Program-made: the position numbers and the translations under genes
Assembly: GCF_000296775.1 (NCBI RefSeq)
Contig: NZ_AJLE01000008.1
Coordinates: 1-38,009 of the forward strand
Length of the DNA stretch: 38,009 nucleotides
Source of the DNA: Sulfurovum sp. AR
Lineage (GTDB): Bacteria; Campylobacterota; Campylobacteria; Campylobacterales; Sulfurovaceae
Direction of reading: 5' to 3'
Shown here: positions 6,641 to 15,657 of the stretch, one piece after another
Numbering within the stretch: the first letter of the stretch is position 1
How the letters are laid out: the number at the start of each line of letters is the position of its first letter
The notes under the pieces: generated by a model
Told to the model about the DNA's origin: nothing
Seen by the model: the letters and a program-made list of their open reading frames with translations, nothing else
Database searches by the model: none

Positions 6641-7642
6641 CTATGCTTTAAGTTGTTCTATTTTCTTTACAAGATTCACTCTTGTAACATCTGAAAGTTC
6701 AAAATCTGGACCAAATCCGTGCTCTACGAGACACTCAGAGATTTCATCTAAAGATTTTTTACCAAGATTTTTGATATTTTTAATCTCATTTTCACTCATC
6801 AATACCAACTCACCAAGGAACTTTAATCCAGCTCTATCAAGTGAATTGAATGATCTTGCACTCAGGCCAAGGCTATCTACAGTCTGCATGAAAGGTTTAA
6901 GTTCGCTATCGTCACTGTTTCTTTTTACCGGTGCTACAGAGATATCTAGATCCAGTACCGTATTAAAAACAGAAAGTTGCTTATTCATTACTTCCAATGC
7001 ATTTGTAAATGCTTCAACCGGACCGATCTGACCATCCGTTTCGATATCAAATGTAATTTTTTCAAAATTAGGATTGTCCTCTACAAGTACAGGATCAATC
7101 TTATAATTCGCTTTTCTTACCGGAGTAAAGAAAGCATCAAGTGCAATGCTGTCACTTTCAACATCATCTCTAAGGTCTTCACTTGGTACATAACCAATAC
7201 CTTTTGAGATCACTACTGTAAAGTTAAGCTCTGCATCTTCGTTCAATGTTGCAAGTGGAAGATCACCATTCACAACTTCAATTTGATCATTGTTCAGGTC
7301 TTGTGCTGTCACTTCTTTGTGACCAGAGAAACTGTATTTCAATTCAACTCTGTCACTTTCGTCTTTGATTTTAAAACGAATGTTCTTTAAGTTGATAATA
7401 AATACAGCCACATCTTCATGCATACCTCTGATGTTATCAAACTCATGTGCCGCACCTTCGATCTTGATCGAAATAGGTGCATACCCGATAGAAGAACCTA
7501 AGATCAGTCTTCTTAGTGGGTGTGCAAGTGTAACAGCATAACCGCTCTCAAAAGGATAAGCAACGATCTCAGCACGATTAGCACTGATCTCATTTACTTC
7601 TACTTCCGTTGGCATAAATGGTGCAATTTTAATTTTTCTCAT
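6641..7642 (-). CDS. rpoA: DNA-directed RNA polymerase subunit alpha
   Basis: 333 residues. The N-terminal assembly domain (about 1-230) contains GYAVTLAHPLRRLILGSSIGYAP, the dimerisation and beta/beta' contact region, and the EVMNKQLSVFN end segment. The C-terminal domain has SLGLSARSFNSLDRAG and the helix-hairpin-helix LGKKSLDEISECLVEHG, which contacts UP elements and activators. It lies between rpsD and rplQ, as in most bacteria. It has no truncation or missing motif. Confidence 0.98.
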   Translation of the reverse strand: MRKIKIAPFMPTEVEVNEISANRAEIVAYPFESGYAVTLAHPLRRLILGSSIGYAPISIKIEGAAHEFDNIRGMHEDVAVFIINLKNIRFKIKDESDRVELKYSFSGHKEVTAQDLNNDQIEVVNGDLPLATLNEDAELNFTVVISKGIGYVPSEDLRDDVESDSIALDAFFTPVRKANYKIDPVLVEDNPNFEKITFDIETDGQIGPVEAFTNALEVMNKQLSVFNTVLDLDISVAPVKRNSDDSELKPFMQTVDSLGLSARSFNSLDRAGLKFLGELVLMSENEIKNIKNLGKKSLDEISECLVEHGFGPDFELSDVTRVNLVKKIEQLKA

Positions 7643-7667
7643 TAATAGCCTTTAACTTATGTATGTA

Positions 7668-8294
7668 TTATTTAGAGTATAGCTCAACGATTAGACGCTC
7701 TTCAACTGGGATTGCGATCTCTTCTCTCTCCGGAATTCTTGTGAATAGACCAAAAAGTTTTTCTTTGTCCATATCAACCCAATCAACCATACCAGTTTGA
7801 TTTGTAAGTTCGATAGATCTAAGGATCTGAGGATTCGTTTTACTTTTCTCTCTAATCTCGATTTTTTGACCTGCTTTAACTCTAAATGAAGGGATATCTA
7901 CTCTTTTCCCATCTACAAGTACATGTCCGTGGTTTACGAATTGTCTTGCCGATGCTCTAGTTGTAGCGAATCCCATTCTGTAAACAACATTATCAAGTCT
8001 TTGTTCAAGAAGTTGGATAAGGATAGAACCTGTGTTACCCTCTTTTGAGTTTGCTTCTTTATAAAGTGCTCTAAATTGTTTTTCACTTACACCATACATA
8101 AATTTAGCTTTTTGCTTCTCTTGAAGTTGAAGACCATATTCACTGATCTTTGTTCTTCTTTGTCCATGTTGTCCTGGTGCATATGGTCTTTTTTCCAATG
8201 CACTTTTACCAGCGAGTCTTCTCTCACCTTTTAACCCAAGATCAACACCAAGTCTTCTTTCTAGTCTTTCAACTGGACCTCTATATCTTGCCAT
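7668..8294 (-). CDS. rpsD: 30S ribosomal protein S4
   Basis: 208 residues. S4 is a primary 16S rRNA binder and in many bacteria the translational repressor of the alpha operon. The N-terminus ([19 protein letters not shown]) lacks the zinc-binding Cys residues, so this is the zinc-free form. The S4 RNA-binding domain is clear at about 96-160 ([39 protein letters not shown]). It starts 2 bp after rpsK. Confidence 0.98.
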   Translation of the reverse strand: MARYRGPVERLERRLGVDLGLKGERRLAGKSALEKRPYAPGQHGQRRTKISEYGLQLQEKQKAKFMYGVSEKQFRALYKEANSKEGNTGSILIQLLEQRLDNVVYRMGFATTRASARQFVNHGHVLVDGKRVDIPSFRVKAGQKIEIREKSKTNPQILRSIELTNQTGMVDWVDMDKEKLFGLFTRIPEREEIAIPVEERLIVELYSK

Positions 8295-8296
8295 GC

Positions 8297-8671
8297 TTAT
8301 ACCCTTCTCTTCTTAGGTGGTCTACAACCATTGTGTGGAAGTGGTGTAATATCTTTTAAGAATGTTACACGAATACCTTCTGTTGCACCAATTGCTTTAA
8401 CTGCAGTATCTCTACCTGAACCAGGACCCTGAACTTTGATCCCTACTTCTTTAATACCATTTTCCATTGCTTTTGACATTGCATCAGCTACAGCTTCAGT
8501 CGCTGCAAAAGGAGTTGATTTTTTGCTACCTTTAAAACCGAGTGCACCAGCACTGCTCCAAGAGATAACATTTCCCATTTCGTCAGTCACTGTGATTACA
8601 GTGTTATTGAAAGTTGCAGCTACGTATACTACACCTTTAGCAATACTTTTTTTTGCTTTTTTCTTAGCCAT
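8297..8671 (-). CDS. rpsK: 30S ribosomal protein S11
   Basis: 124 residues. It contains the conserved [37 protein letters not shown] and [18 protein letters not shown] blocks. S11 sits in the 30S platform near the mRNA exit and the anti-Shine-Dalgarno. The Lys-rich N-terminus (MAKKKAKKS) is a common variation. It lies between rpsM and rpsD, 12 bp after rpsM. Confidence 0.98.
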   Translation of the reverse strand: MAKKKAKKSIAKGVVYVAATFNNTVITVTDEMGNVISWSSAGALGFKGSKKSTPFAATEAVADAMSKAMENGIKEVGIKVQGPGSGRDTAVKAIGATEGIRVTFLKDITPLPHNGCRPPKKRRV

Positions 8672-8683
8672 CTAACCTACTCC

Positions 8684-9046
8684 TTATGCCGCACCGACAG
8701 TTTTACGCTTACCTTTTCTTGTACGCGCATTTGTCTTAGTTTTTTGTCCACGCACTGGTAGACCTTTTCTATGTCTGAGACCTCTATATGAACCTAAGTC
8801 CATAAGTGCTTTGATATCTAAAGTCACTTTTTTTCTAAGATCACCTTCAACCATAACATTTTCTTGAATATCATTACGAATTGTTGCTGCTTCAGCATCT
8901 GTAAGTTCGTGTACTCTTTTGTTATAATCAACACCTGTTCTATCAAGAATTTTTCTTGAAGTTGTCAACCCAATTCCGTAAATGTAAGTAAGTGCATACT
9001 CCATTCTTTTCTTTTGTGGTAAATCAACACCTGCAATACGTGCCAT
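8684..9046 (-). CDS. rpsM: 30S ribosomal protein S13
   Basis: 120 residues. It begins [20 protein letters not shown], then has the helix-two-turn-helix [14 protein letters not shown] and the C-terminal basic tail [20 protein letters not shown] that contacts the P-site tRNA and the subunit bridge. It starts 2 bp after rpmJ. The features and length are normal. Confidence 0.98.
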   Translation of the reverse strand: MARIAGVDLPQKKRMEYALTYIYGIGLTTSRKILDRTGVDYNKRVHELTDAEAATIRNDIQENVMVEGDLRKKVTLDIKALMDLGSYRGLRHRKGLPVRGQKTKTNARTRKGKRKTVGAA

Positions 9047-9048
9047 GT

Positions 9049-9162
9049 TTATCCTTGTCTTTGTTTATGTTTTGGATTTTTACAAATCACGCGTACGATA
9101 CCTTTGCGTTTAATAACTTTACAGTCATCACACATTTTTTTCACTGATGGTCTAACCTTCAT
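9049..9162 (-). CDS. rpmJ: 50S ribosomal protein L36
   Basis: 37 residues, read directly from the sequence: ATG at 9162, TAA at 9051-9049. The protein begins [20 protein letters not shown] and has the zinc ligands Cys11, Cys14, Cys27 and His32, so it is the zinc-binding (C+) form. TAGGAG lies before the start. It opens the alpha operon here, after a roughly 157-base leader and its own promoter. It is separated from infA by the diguanylate cyclase gene, although the two are neighbours in most bacteria. Confidence 0.97.
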   Translation of the reverse strand: MKVRPSVKKMCDDCKVIKRKGIVRVICKNPKHKQRQG

Positions 9163-9195
9163 TGGTTACTCCTACGATATATTTGTGCACCTAGA

Positions 9196-9210
9196 GTGTT
9201 TTAGAAACAC
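9196..9210 (-). promoter_or_regulatory. Leader hairpin of the alpha operon, proximal
   Basis: A perfect 6-bp stem (GTGTTT, loop TAG, AAACAC) lies about 34 bases upstream of the rpmJ start, in the untranslated leader. It may be part of a ribosomal-protein autoregulation site, but the sequence alone does not show this. Confidence 0.35.
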
Positions 9211-9223
9211 CCCTGTTTTGCGT

Positions 9224-9246
9224 GGATTATCGATGTATCATAATCC
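9224..9246 (-). promoter_or_regulatory. Leader hairpin of the alpha operon, distal
   Basis: A perfect 7-bp stem (GGATTAT with ATAATCC) around a 9-base loop lies 13 bases upstream of the proximal hairpin in the same leader. The two stems together resemble a structured operator for a repressor ribosomal protein, with S4 the usual one for this operon. That role is inference. Confidence 0.35.
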
Positions 9247-9325
9247 AACCCTTGAGTAATCGGTGCGGCTTAATCAAAGATTCTTCGCGCAGTTTCCTAA
9301 AAGCCTAATGGTAATAGGGAGGAGG

Positions 9326-9331
9326 ATTATA
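9326..9331 (-). promoter_or_regulatory. -10 box of the alpha operon promoter
   Basis: GGGTATAAT on the minus strand, with TATAAT at 9331-9326, lies about 165 bp upstream of the rpmJ ATG. The same GGGTATAAT core is in front of rpsJ. It lies between the diguanylate cyclase stop and rpmJ, so the alpha operon can be transcribed independently. Confidence 0.6.
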
Positions 9332-9386
9332 CCCAGATTTGTATTAATTTTTTCTTATACATATAATATGTACATATTCTAGATCA

Positions 9387-10913
9387 TTATAAGTGAGATA
9401 CTACCCTATTTTTACCCTCTTTTTTTGCTTTATACAGATATCTGTCGGCTCTGGCAATCATACTATCAAGGTTCTCCTCATCGATATGTGTTGCTACCCC
9501 AAAACTGCAGGTAACCTCTCTAGCTATTTGATAGTCACCCATGGAAATCACTTCACGTAGTTTTTCAGCGACCAATACCGCCTCCTCTTCATCTGTTTCT
9601 GGCAACATTACAAGGAACTCTTCCCCTCCCCATCGTCCTAAACGGTCACTCTTTCTTAGTTTCTGTATCATGAGATCAACAACTTTTTTCAAAACAAAGT
9701 CACCCTTTTCATGTCCATACTTATCATTGACTGATTTAAAATCATCTATATCAATGTAAAGAATAGAGAGTGGCTTATGTTTACGTTCCATACGTTCCAG
9801 TTCATATTCCAATAGTTCATTCATTGTATTTCTATTGTAAGCTCCAGTAAGACTGTCATACGTAGCAATCTCATTGATCTTTGAAATTTTTTGTAGTACT
9901 ACAAAAATAAGCATGGATAAAATCAATAGAATGATGGTAGATATCACCAATAGGGTCAAGGCATCTTTAGCAATGGTGCTTATCTCTTCAGAATTTTCAT
10001 AACTTATGAGATACGCTGCATTTCTATCCCCCTCAACATTGCTGATGGGGATAAAGGTGACAATCGTTTGATCTTTACAAATAGAAAACCCTTTCTGGCT
10101 TTGCATTTTTTGTGTCACTTCTTTCGAAATAGATTGGTTGATCTTCTGATATTTCGAAACGATAGGAATATATGCATCTCCACTTTCATTCATGTACTGA
10201 TCGTTGATCTGGCTTGTTATATAGTTGCTTTGTTCCTCTTTCCATACTTTTTTTTTCACAATTGACTTTTTAAGGATAAAGTCTATTTCATCACCAAGAG
10301 TCTCTTCTATATCATTACTTAATGCTTTGAAGGAGAGGGAGGTTTCAACACTACCTATATATCTCTTTTCTTCATCAAAGAGCGGGTAGACATAACGAAA
10401 ACCGTTATATATTCTTCCTTCCTCAAATCCTTCTACATATCTCTTCTCTTTATTCACTATTTCAAGAGAGTGCCTTATCCCTAACAATGAGTCCCCATAT
10501 TTCTCGGGTTTATGAAAACGTAAAAAACTACTCACATTGGGCAGGTGAAAATGTAACTGTCTGATATTGATCGATTTAAGGCTTTCATATGTTGGGATCA
10601 ATAATTTATATAAAGTAAGACGTATCATTTGCTGCTCTTCAGGTCTGGCATCTTTAGCCTGTTTGAACAGGTCAATGACCTCAGGGGTATTAATAATTTC
10701 ATCATGAAGTAGTTTTGTGATCTTCGAGTAAGATTTACGTGTACTATTGTAGACATCGTTAAAAACTTTTACTTTCCGTTCAAAAACTGCAGCCCGTTTA
10801 TCTTCATACATTTTCCATATAATCAAGGAAGCAAATAGTTCTAAAAAAATAAAAATAAAAGAGGAAAGAAGTATGATTTTTACCAAAGAGGTATTTAGAG
10901 TTATTTTTCGCAT
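9387..10913 (-). CDS. Membrane-bound diguanylate cyclase with periplasmic sensor domain
   Basis: 508 residues. Transmembrane helices at about 10-33 and 319-341 flank a periplasmic region (35-315) with features of a double-Cache sensor (HFHLPNVSSFLRFHKPEKYG; GFRYVYPLFDEEKRYIGSVE). The cytoplasmic part is a GGDEF domain starting at YDSLTGAYNR. The active motif GGEEF is at 429-433, and the inhibitory RxxD site (RKSD, 420-423) lies five residues before it, so it should make cyclic di-GMP and be feedback-inhibited. It sits between infA and rpmJ, inside the ribosomal supercluster, on the same strand. TATAAT lies only 7 bp before the ATG and no ribosome-binding site is visible, so the mRNA may be leaderless. 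Confidence 0.92.
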   Translation of the reverse strand: MRKITLNTSLVKIILLSSFIFIFLELFASLIIWKMYEDKRAAVFERKVKVFNDVYNSTRKSYSKITKLLHDEIINTPEVIDLFKQAKDARPEEQQMIRLTLYKLLIPTYESLKSINIRQLHFHLPNVSSFLRFHKPEKYGDSLLGIRHSLEIVNKEKRYVEGFEEGRIYNGFRYVYPLFDEEKRYIGSVETSLSFKALSNDIEETLGDEIDFILKKSIVKKKVWKEEQSNYITSQINDQYMNESGDAYIPIVSKYQKINQSISKEVTQKMQSQKGFSICKDQTIVTFIPISNVEGDRNAAYLISYENSEEISTIAKDALTLLVISTIILLILSMLIFVVLQKISKINEIATYDSLTGAYNRNTMNELLEYELERMERKHKPLSILYIDIDDFKSVNDKYGHEKGDFVLKKVVDLMIQKLRKSDRLGRWGGEEFLVMLPETDEEEAVLVAEKLREVISMGDYQIAREVTCSFGVATHIDEENLDSMIARADRYLYKAKKEGKNRVVSHL

Positions 10914-10919
10914 TGCTAT

Positions 10920-10925
10920 ATTATA
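10920..10925 (-). promoter_or_regulatory. -10 box of the diguanylate cyclase gene
   Basis: TATAAT on the minus strand, seven bases upstream of the ATG at 10913. With normal spacing, transcription would begin at or next to the start codon, giving a leaderless message. Confidence 0.45.
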
Positions 10926-10955
10926 GTCTATTAAGAGTAAAACTATAGAAAGAAA

Positions 10956-10984
10956 CTGTGATCTCTATCGTTTGGAGATCACAG
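10956..10984 (-). terminator. Rho-independent terminator after infA
   Basis: A perfect 10-bp stem (CTGTGATCTC with GAGATCACAG) around a 9-base loop is followed on the minus strand by TTTCTTTC. It begins 8 bp past the infA stop. It ends the long rpsJ-infA transcript just before the diguanylate cyclase promoter. Confidence 0.85.
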
Positions 10985-10992
10985 TACACTCA

Positions 10993-11211
10993 TTATTTGT
11001 ATCTAAATGTGATACGACCTTTATCCAGGCTGTAAGGCGTAAGTTCTACTTTTACTTTGTCACCCGGAAGAATTTTAATGTAGTGCATCCTCATCTTACC
11101 AGCGATATGACAAAGGACAATGTGACCATTATCCAATTCAACTCTGAATGTCGCATTTGGCAATGCTTCAACTACTTTACCGTCAATCTCAATAACATCA
11201 TCTTTAGCCAT
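10993..11211 (-). CDS. infA: Translation initiation factor IF-1
   Basis: 72 residues, an S1-type OB-fold. It contains [20 protein letters not shown], the conserved [19 protein letters not shown] segment and the closing [10 protein letters not shown]-1 occupies the A site of the 30S subunit during initiation. It follows map by 58 bp and is the last gene before the strong hairpin terminator at 10956-10984. Confidence 0.98.
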   Translation of the reverse strand: MAKDDVIEIDGKVVEALPNATFRVELDNGHIVLCHIAGKMRMHYIKILPGDKVKVELTPYSLDKGRITFRYK

Positions 11212-11269
11212 TGTATTCCTTTATGAATTTTCTACTTTAGTTTCTTATCTTGTGTCAAAATCATGAAGC

Positions 11270-12025
11270 TTACGCTTCAGTCAATATGATAGCTTTACCG
11301 TCTACCACTGCAACCGTGTGCTCATAGTGAGCTGATCTGAGTTGATCCTCACTGATGACTGACCATTTGTCCTCAAGCACTACCGGAGTACCGCTTTTTT
11401 GACATACCATAGGCTCTAAACAGAAGACCATACCATTTTTAATTTTAGGTCCCTGGTTTGCTTTGCCCTCAAGATAGTTAGGTATATTTGGTTCATCATG
11501 TGCTTTCGTACCGATACCGTGACCACAATAATCACGCAATGGAACATACCCTGCTGATACGATATAGTCTTCAAGAACCTTTGACAATTCTTTAAAACGC
11601 ATACCTTCTCTGATAGAATCTATTGCATGATAAAGAGCGCCTTTTGAACATTTGATCAGTGCTTCATCTTCAGCAGATATTTTACCCACTGCCATTGTGA
11701 TCGCAGCATCACCAAAATAACCATCCAGTTTTGTACCGATATCCAAACCGAGGATATCGCCCTCTTCTACTACTCTATCTGTAGGGATACCATGGATACA
11801 TACCTCATTGACTGAAGTACATACAGAACCGGTAAAACCATACAATCCCTTAAACGATGGTACAGCACCATGTTCACGGATATACGCTTCACCTAAAGCA
11901 TCGATTTCTTTCAGTGTCATACCTGGTTTGATTGTATTTTGAAGATATTGAAGTGTTTTTCCAACGATCTCGCCAGCCCTCTTGAGCTTAGCGATCTCAT
12001 CAGGTTTTCTGATAGCAATAGCCAT
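11270..12025 (-). CDS. map: Methionine aminopeptidase, type I
   Basis: 251 residues. The enzyme removes the initiator methionine from nascent proteins. The dinuclear metal ligands can be placed: Asp in LGLDIGTKLDG, Asp in YFGDAAITM, His in GHGIGTKAHDEPNIP, Glu in FCLEPMV and Glu in YEHTVAVVDG. There is no N-terminal zinc-finger extension. Its ATG overlaps the secY stop by one base (TAATG), so the two are coupled. The secY-map-infA order is standard. Confidence 0.98.
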   Translation of the reverse strand: MAIAIRKPDEIAKLKRAGEIVGKTLQYLQNTIKPGMTLKEIDALGEAYIREHGAVPSFKGLYGFTGSVCTSVNEVCIHGIPTDRVVEEGDILGLDIGTKLDGYFGDAAITMAVGKISAEDEALIKCSKGALYHAIDSIREGMRFKELSKVLEDYIVSAGYVPLRDYCGHGIGTKAHDEPNIPNYLEGKANQGPKIKNGMVFCLEPMVCQKSGTPVVLEDKWSVISEDQLRSAHYEHTVAVVDGKAIILTEA

Positions 12026-13287
12026 TACAGACCTACATTACCCAATGTATCATATTGATTCATTGTTCTTTGTGCTTCGATCTTTCTCATAGTATCGAGT
12101 GCGACTTGAACGATAATAAGTACAGCAACCCCACCAAAATAGAAAGATGCGCCCATTCCAGAGATAACCATAAATGGTACTGTAGAAATGATCGCAAGGT
12201 ATACTGCCCCTGACCCCGTTAGCCTACTTGCAACTTCATTCAAGAACTCTTTGGTGTGCTCACCTGGTCTAACACCAGGGATGAAACCACCTTGTCTTTT
12301 CAGATTGTCTGCGATGTCTTTGGCATTAAATGCAATGGATGCATAAAAAAATGCAAAGAACATCACCAACAAGAAAGTCACCACATTGAATGTGATCCCT
12401 CCTGGTGCCAATGAATCAGCGATCGCTACAAGAAATGGTGTAGTGCTCGACTGCAACATAGTCAATGGGAACATCAATACTGCAGAAGCAAAGATAGGAG
12501 GAATAACACCTGAAAGGTTTACTTTCACAGGAATATAGTTCATCACTCTCTTTGTCTGATTCTGCATGATGGTCTTTCTTGAATAAGAGATAGGTACTCT
12601 TCTCTCACCAAGTTCTACATAGATAATAGCCAAGATAGTGATCAGCATAATTGCCAAAATACCAAGTACAACTAAGAAGTTCATCTCACCTGCATTTACC
12701 GCTCTTACTGTATTTCCTATAGCAGATGGTAGTCCAGACACAATACCAGCAAAGATAATCAGTGAAATACCGTTACCAATACCTTTTTGTGTGATCTGTT
12801 CACCGATCCACATCAACAACATCGTACCTGCCAGCATAGAGAAAGTCGTAATAACTGTAAACATCATAGGATCGATCATCACTGCACTCTGTCCCGCTCT
12901 TCCTGTCATACTCTGAAGTCCCATAGATACACCAATAGCTTGTACTACGGTAATAAAAATTGTGAAATATCGAATGATCTGCATATACTTTTGCATACCG
13001 TCACGTTCTTTTTTCATTTGACCAAGTACGGGGAAAGTTGCTGCGAGAAGTTCCATAACGATGGAAGCAGTAATATAAGGCATAATACCTAAAGAGATGA
13101 TACTTAAACGTTCAACGGCATTACCAGAGAACATATTCATTAGCCCAAGGGCATTGTTTGAATTGCTATCAAAGAACTCTTTGATCACATTCAAATCAAC
13201 ACCTGGAGTTGGGATATAGGCTAAAACTCTGTACGCAAAAAGGAATCCTAAAGTAATTAGGATTTTTTGAGTTAAAGCATTGCCCAT
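12025..13287 (-). CDS. secY: Protein translocase subunit SecY
   Basis: 420 residues with about ten hydrophobic segments. It forms the channel of the Sec translocon in the inner membrane with SecE and SecG. Conserved pieces include KILITLGFLFAYRVLAYIPT at the N-terminus, the plug and first-loop region with NMFSGNAVERLSIISLGIMPYI, and the cytoplasmic loops GERRVPISYSRK and QGGFIPGVRPGEHTKEFL, which bind SecA and the ribosome. It follows rplO by 2 bp, as in the spc operon of most bacteria. Confidence 0.98.
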   Translation of the reverse strand: MGNALTQKILITLGFLFAYRVLAYIPTPGVDLNVIKEFFDSNSNNALGLMNMFSGNAVERLSIISLGIMPYITASIVMELLAATFPVLGQMKKERDGMQKYMQIIRYFTIFITVVQAIGVSMGLQSMTGRAGQSAVMIDPMMFTVITTFSMLAGTMLLMWIGEQITQKGIGNGISLIIFAGIVSGLPSAIGNTVRAVNAGEMNFLVVLGILAIMLITILAIIYVELGERRVPISYSRKTIMQNQTKRVMNYIPVKVNLSGVIPPIFASAVLMFPLTMLQSSTTPFLVAIADSLAPGGITFNVVTFLLVMFFAFFYASIAFNAKDIADNLKRQGGFIPGVRPGEHTKEFLNEVASRLTGSGAVYLAIISTVPFMVISGMGASFYFGGVAVLIIVQVALDTMRKIEAQRTMNQYDTLGNVGL

Positions 13288-13289
13288 AA

Positions 13290-13688
13290 TTATTTTCCGC
13301 TTGTTGTAACAGCGTCGTCTTTGATCTTAGCAGCAAGATCTTTTGCGCTAGCACCAATCAACTTCACTTTCGTTACATTTTTCTGTAACTTATGAACTGA
13401 CTTGATCGTCTCAAGCGTAATCTCAGAAAGTTCAGCGATTGCTTTGATCTTTTCTACATTGATCACATATGGTTTTTCAACTGTAGAAGTGAAACCTATC
13501 TTAGGCAATCTTTTATAAAGTGGCATTTGACCACCTTCAAAACCTCTTTTTCTTTTGTAACCAGATCTAGCTTTTTGACCTTTTTGACCACGTCCAGCTG
13601 TTTTACCTGTTCCTGAACCTTGACCACGACCAACTCTTTTTCTGTTACGAGTTGAACCTGGAGCAGGTTGTAAATTATGTAAACCCAT
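13290..13688 (-). CDS. rplO: 50S ribosomal protein L15
   Basis: 132 residues. The N-terminal [20 protein letters not shown] and the Gly/Lys/Arg-rich extension ([20 protein letters not shown]) that threads into 23S rRNA are typical. It starts 10 bp after rpsE with no rpmD (L30) between them, an absence shared by Campylobacter and Helicobacter. At 132 residues it is slightly shorter than E. coli L15. Confidence 0.97.
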   Translation of the reverse strand: MGLHNLQPAPGSTRNRKRVGRGQGSGTGKTAGRGQKGQKARSGYKRKRGFEGGQMPLYKRLPKIGFTSTVEKPYVINVEKIKAIAELSEITLETIKSVHKLQKNVTKVKLIGASAKDLAAKIKDDAVTTSGK

Positions 13689-13698
13689 ACTTTACCCC

Positions 13699-14142
13699 TT
13701 ACGCTTTGATTCTAGTAAGTGCTTGGATTGTCGCTCTTACTAGGTTATTTGGGTTGTTAGAACCGATTGATTTTGAAAGGACATCTTTTACCCCTGCAAG
13801 CTCAAGTACTGGTCTCGCAGCACCACCGGCAATAACACCTGTACCTTCACTCGCTGGTCTAAGCACGATTCTACTTGCGTTGAATTTGTGCTCGATATCA
13901 TGTGCGAGTGTTGTACCTTTGATATTTACTTTCACAAGGTTTTTGTGAGCATCATCAACCGCTTTTTTAATCGCATCAGGAACTTCTTTGGCTTTACCAA
14001 ATCCGTATCCAACTGTACCGTTTCTGTCACCAATCACTACAAGTGCAGTAAATCTAAATCTTCTACCACCCTTAACAACTTTCGTAACACGACCGATATT
14101 AACGATTACTTCTTCAAATTCTTTTTCTATTTCTTCCATCAT
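13699..14142 (-). CDS. rpsE: 30S ribosomal protein S5
   Basis: 147 residues as called. It has the double-stranded-RNA-binding-like N domain (GRTVTK-type segment [22 protein letters not shown], then [20 protein letters not shown]) and the C domain with [21 protein letters not shown]5 acts in decoding accuracy and mRNA unwinding. Two ATGs are adjacent; the AAGGA site is 3 bases from the first and 6 from the second (14139), so translation may really begin at the second. It is shorter than E. coli S5 at both ends. Confidence 0.97.
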   Translation of the reverse strand: MMEEIEKEFEEVIVNIGRVTKVVKGGRRFRFTALVVIGDRNGTVGYGFGKAKEVPDAIKKAVDDAHKNLVKVNIKGTTLAHDIEHKFNASRIVLRPASEGTGVIAGGAARPVLELAGVKDVLSKSIGSNNPNNLVRATIQALTRIKA

Positions 14143-14148
14143 GATTCC

Positions 14149-14505
14149 TTAAAACTTGATTCCGGCTTCTCTAAGTGCATCAGCGAATGAAGCAACAACA
14201 CCGTGGTAAAGGTAACCATTTCTGTCGAAAACAACAGTTTCAATGTTTTTAGAAGCAAGATTTTTAGCCATCTCAGCAGCTACTTTTTTTACATCTTCCT
14301 GGTTTACTTTAAGACCAAGCTTTCTGCCGTCCGCAGAAGCAAGTGTAGTCCCAGTAGTGTCATCAATAGCTTGAGCATAAAAGTGCTTGTTTGACTTGAA
14401 TACAGTCAATCTTGGCATTGTATCTGTACCGAAGATCTTACCTCTTACTCTAGCTTTTCTTTGAGCGCGAAGTTTATTTTTTCTTTTTTGAATACTTTTT
14501 AACAT
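14149..14505 (-). CDS. rplR: 50S ribosomal protein L18
   Basis: 118 residues. It contains [33 protein letters not shown] and the C-terminal [26 protein letters not shown], all typical of L18, which binds 5S rRNA with L5. It starts 10 bp after rplF and ends 6 bp before rpsE. The length is standard. Confidence 0.98.
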   Translation of the reverse strand: MLKSIQKRKNKLRAQRKARVRGKIFGTDTMPRLTVFKSNKHFYAQAIDDTTGTTLASADGRKLGLKVNQEDVKKVAAEMAKNLASKNIETVVFDRNGYLYHGVVASFADALREAGIKF

Positions 14506-14515
14506 CTACCGCTCC

Positions 14516-15052
14516 TTACTTACCAGCTGCTTTACCAGCTTTTCTGATGATCACTTCATCAGTATACTTCACACCTTTACCTTTATACGGCTCTGGTGGT
14601 CTGAAATCTCTAATCTCAGCAGCAGCTTGACCCACTGCTTGCTTATCTGTACCTTTTACAGTGATCACGTTTTTTTCAACTGTGATTTCAAGTCCCGCAG
14701 GGATATCATAATTGATATCATGTGAGTAACCCAATTGAAGATTAAGGACATTGCCTTGAACAGCTGCTCTGTAACCAACACCATTGATCTCTAAAGATTT
14801 ACTGTAACCTTGGTCTAAACCAATGATAATGTTGTTGAAGAGTGCTCTGTATGTTCCCCAGAACGCTGCATCTTGTTTTTCATCACCTTTTCTTTCAAAA
14901 GTCACTTCTGAACCATCAATACTGATCCCAACTCTACCATGAGTTTCAAGTCTCTTTTCAAGATTGCCTTTTTTAGCCACGAGAGTCGTACCGTCTAGTG
15001 ATACTTCAATACCACTTGCCACAGTTACTGGTCTTTTTCCTATTCTTGACAT
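14516..15052 (-). CDS. rplF: 50S ribosomal protein L6
   Basis: 178 residues with two repeated L6 domains. It starts [20 protein letters not shown] and ends with the signature [20 protein letters not shown], then [14 protein letters not shown]6 lies near the sarcin-ricin loop and factor-binding site. It is 10 bp from rpsH, with SD-like AAGGA before the start. Confidence 0.98.
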   Translation of the reverse strand: MSRIGKRPVTVASGIEVSLDGTTLVAKKGNLEKRLETHGRVGISIDGSEVTFERKGDEKQDAAFWGTYRALFNNIIIGLDQGYSKSLEINGVGYRAAVQGNVLNLQLGYSHDINYDIPAGLEITVEKNVITVKGTDKQAVGQAAAEIRDFRPPEPYKGKGVKYTDEVIIRKAGKAAGK

Positions 15053-15062
15053 CTTTTATTCC

Positions 15063-15458
15063 TTACCAAATACTACAGATTACTTCACCACCGATTCCAC
15101 GTTTAAACGCTTCATCATTAGCAAGAACACCTTGGCTTGTTGAAACAACCAAAGTACCGTAACCGTTTTTAAATGTTCTAATATCATCTTTACCTTGGTG
15201 AACACGTCTACCAGGCTTAGAGATTTTTTTGATCTCGTTGATCACGCTTTTTTCATTCTCATCATATTTAAGAACTACTTTTATTGTTTTTTTGTTTCCA
15301 TCTTCTTTTACTTTGTAACTCTCAAGGTAACCTTTGTCTACAAAAATAGATACGGTTGCTTCAATCGTGTTTGAGTGAAGAAGTGTTGTCACGTCTAGTC
15401 TTCTTTGCGCAGCATTTCTTATACGAGTAAGAGAGTCTGCAATTATGTCTGTCATCAT
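15063..15458 (-). CDS. rpsH: 30S ribosomal protein S8
   Basis: 131 residues. It has [18 protein letters not shown] at the N-terminus and [11 protein letters not shown] at the C-terminus, which with [12 protein letters not shown] are the S8 signatures. S8 binds the 16S central domain and, in E. coli, represses the spc operon. Two consecutive ATGs are present; AAGGAG sits 9 bases from the first, which I keep as the start. It follows rpsN by 13 bp. Confidence 0.98.
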   Translation of the reverse strand: MMTDIIADSLTRIRNAAQRRLDVTTLLHSNTIEATVSIFVDKGYLESYKVKEDGNKKTIKVVLKYDENEKSVINEIKKISKPGRRVHQGKDDIRTFKNGYGTLVVSTSQGVLANDEAFKRGIGGEVICSIW

Positions 15459-15471
15459 CTTTTAATTCTCC

Positions 15472-15657
15472 TTACCAGCTTGCTTTGCGCATGCCAGGGA
15501 TAAGACCTTCATTGGCCATTTTTCTTAAACACACACGACAAATACCGAAGTCTCTGTATACTGAGTGAGGTCTACCACAAATGTTACATCTTGTATATGC
15601 TTGCGTAGAGAACTTTGCTTTTCTCTTTTGCTTAGCTATCATTGATTTCTTAGCCAT
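15472..15657 (-). CDS. rpsN: 30S ribosomal protein S14, zinc-binding type
   Basis: 61 residues, the short type Z S14. The zinc ligands Cys24, Cys27, Cys40 and Cys43 (CNIC ... CRVC) are intact, followed by [18 protein letters not shown]. It is coupled to rplE by a one-base overlap (TAATG). Zinc-dependent S14 and L36 are paired here with zinc-free S4. Confidence 0.98.
   Translation of the reverse strand: MAKKSMIAKQKRKAKFSTQAYTRCNICGRPHSVYRDFGICRVCLRKMANEGLIPGMRKASW

Noticed and set aside
9365-9378. 14-bp perfect palindrome AATATGTACATATT after the diguanylate cyclase stop
   Set aside because: All A-T except the centre, with no T tract on the minus strand; likely chance in AT-rich DNA, though a regulator site cannot be excluded.
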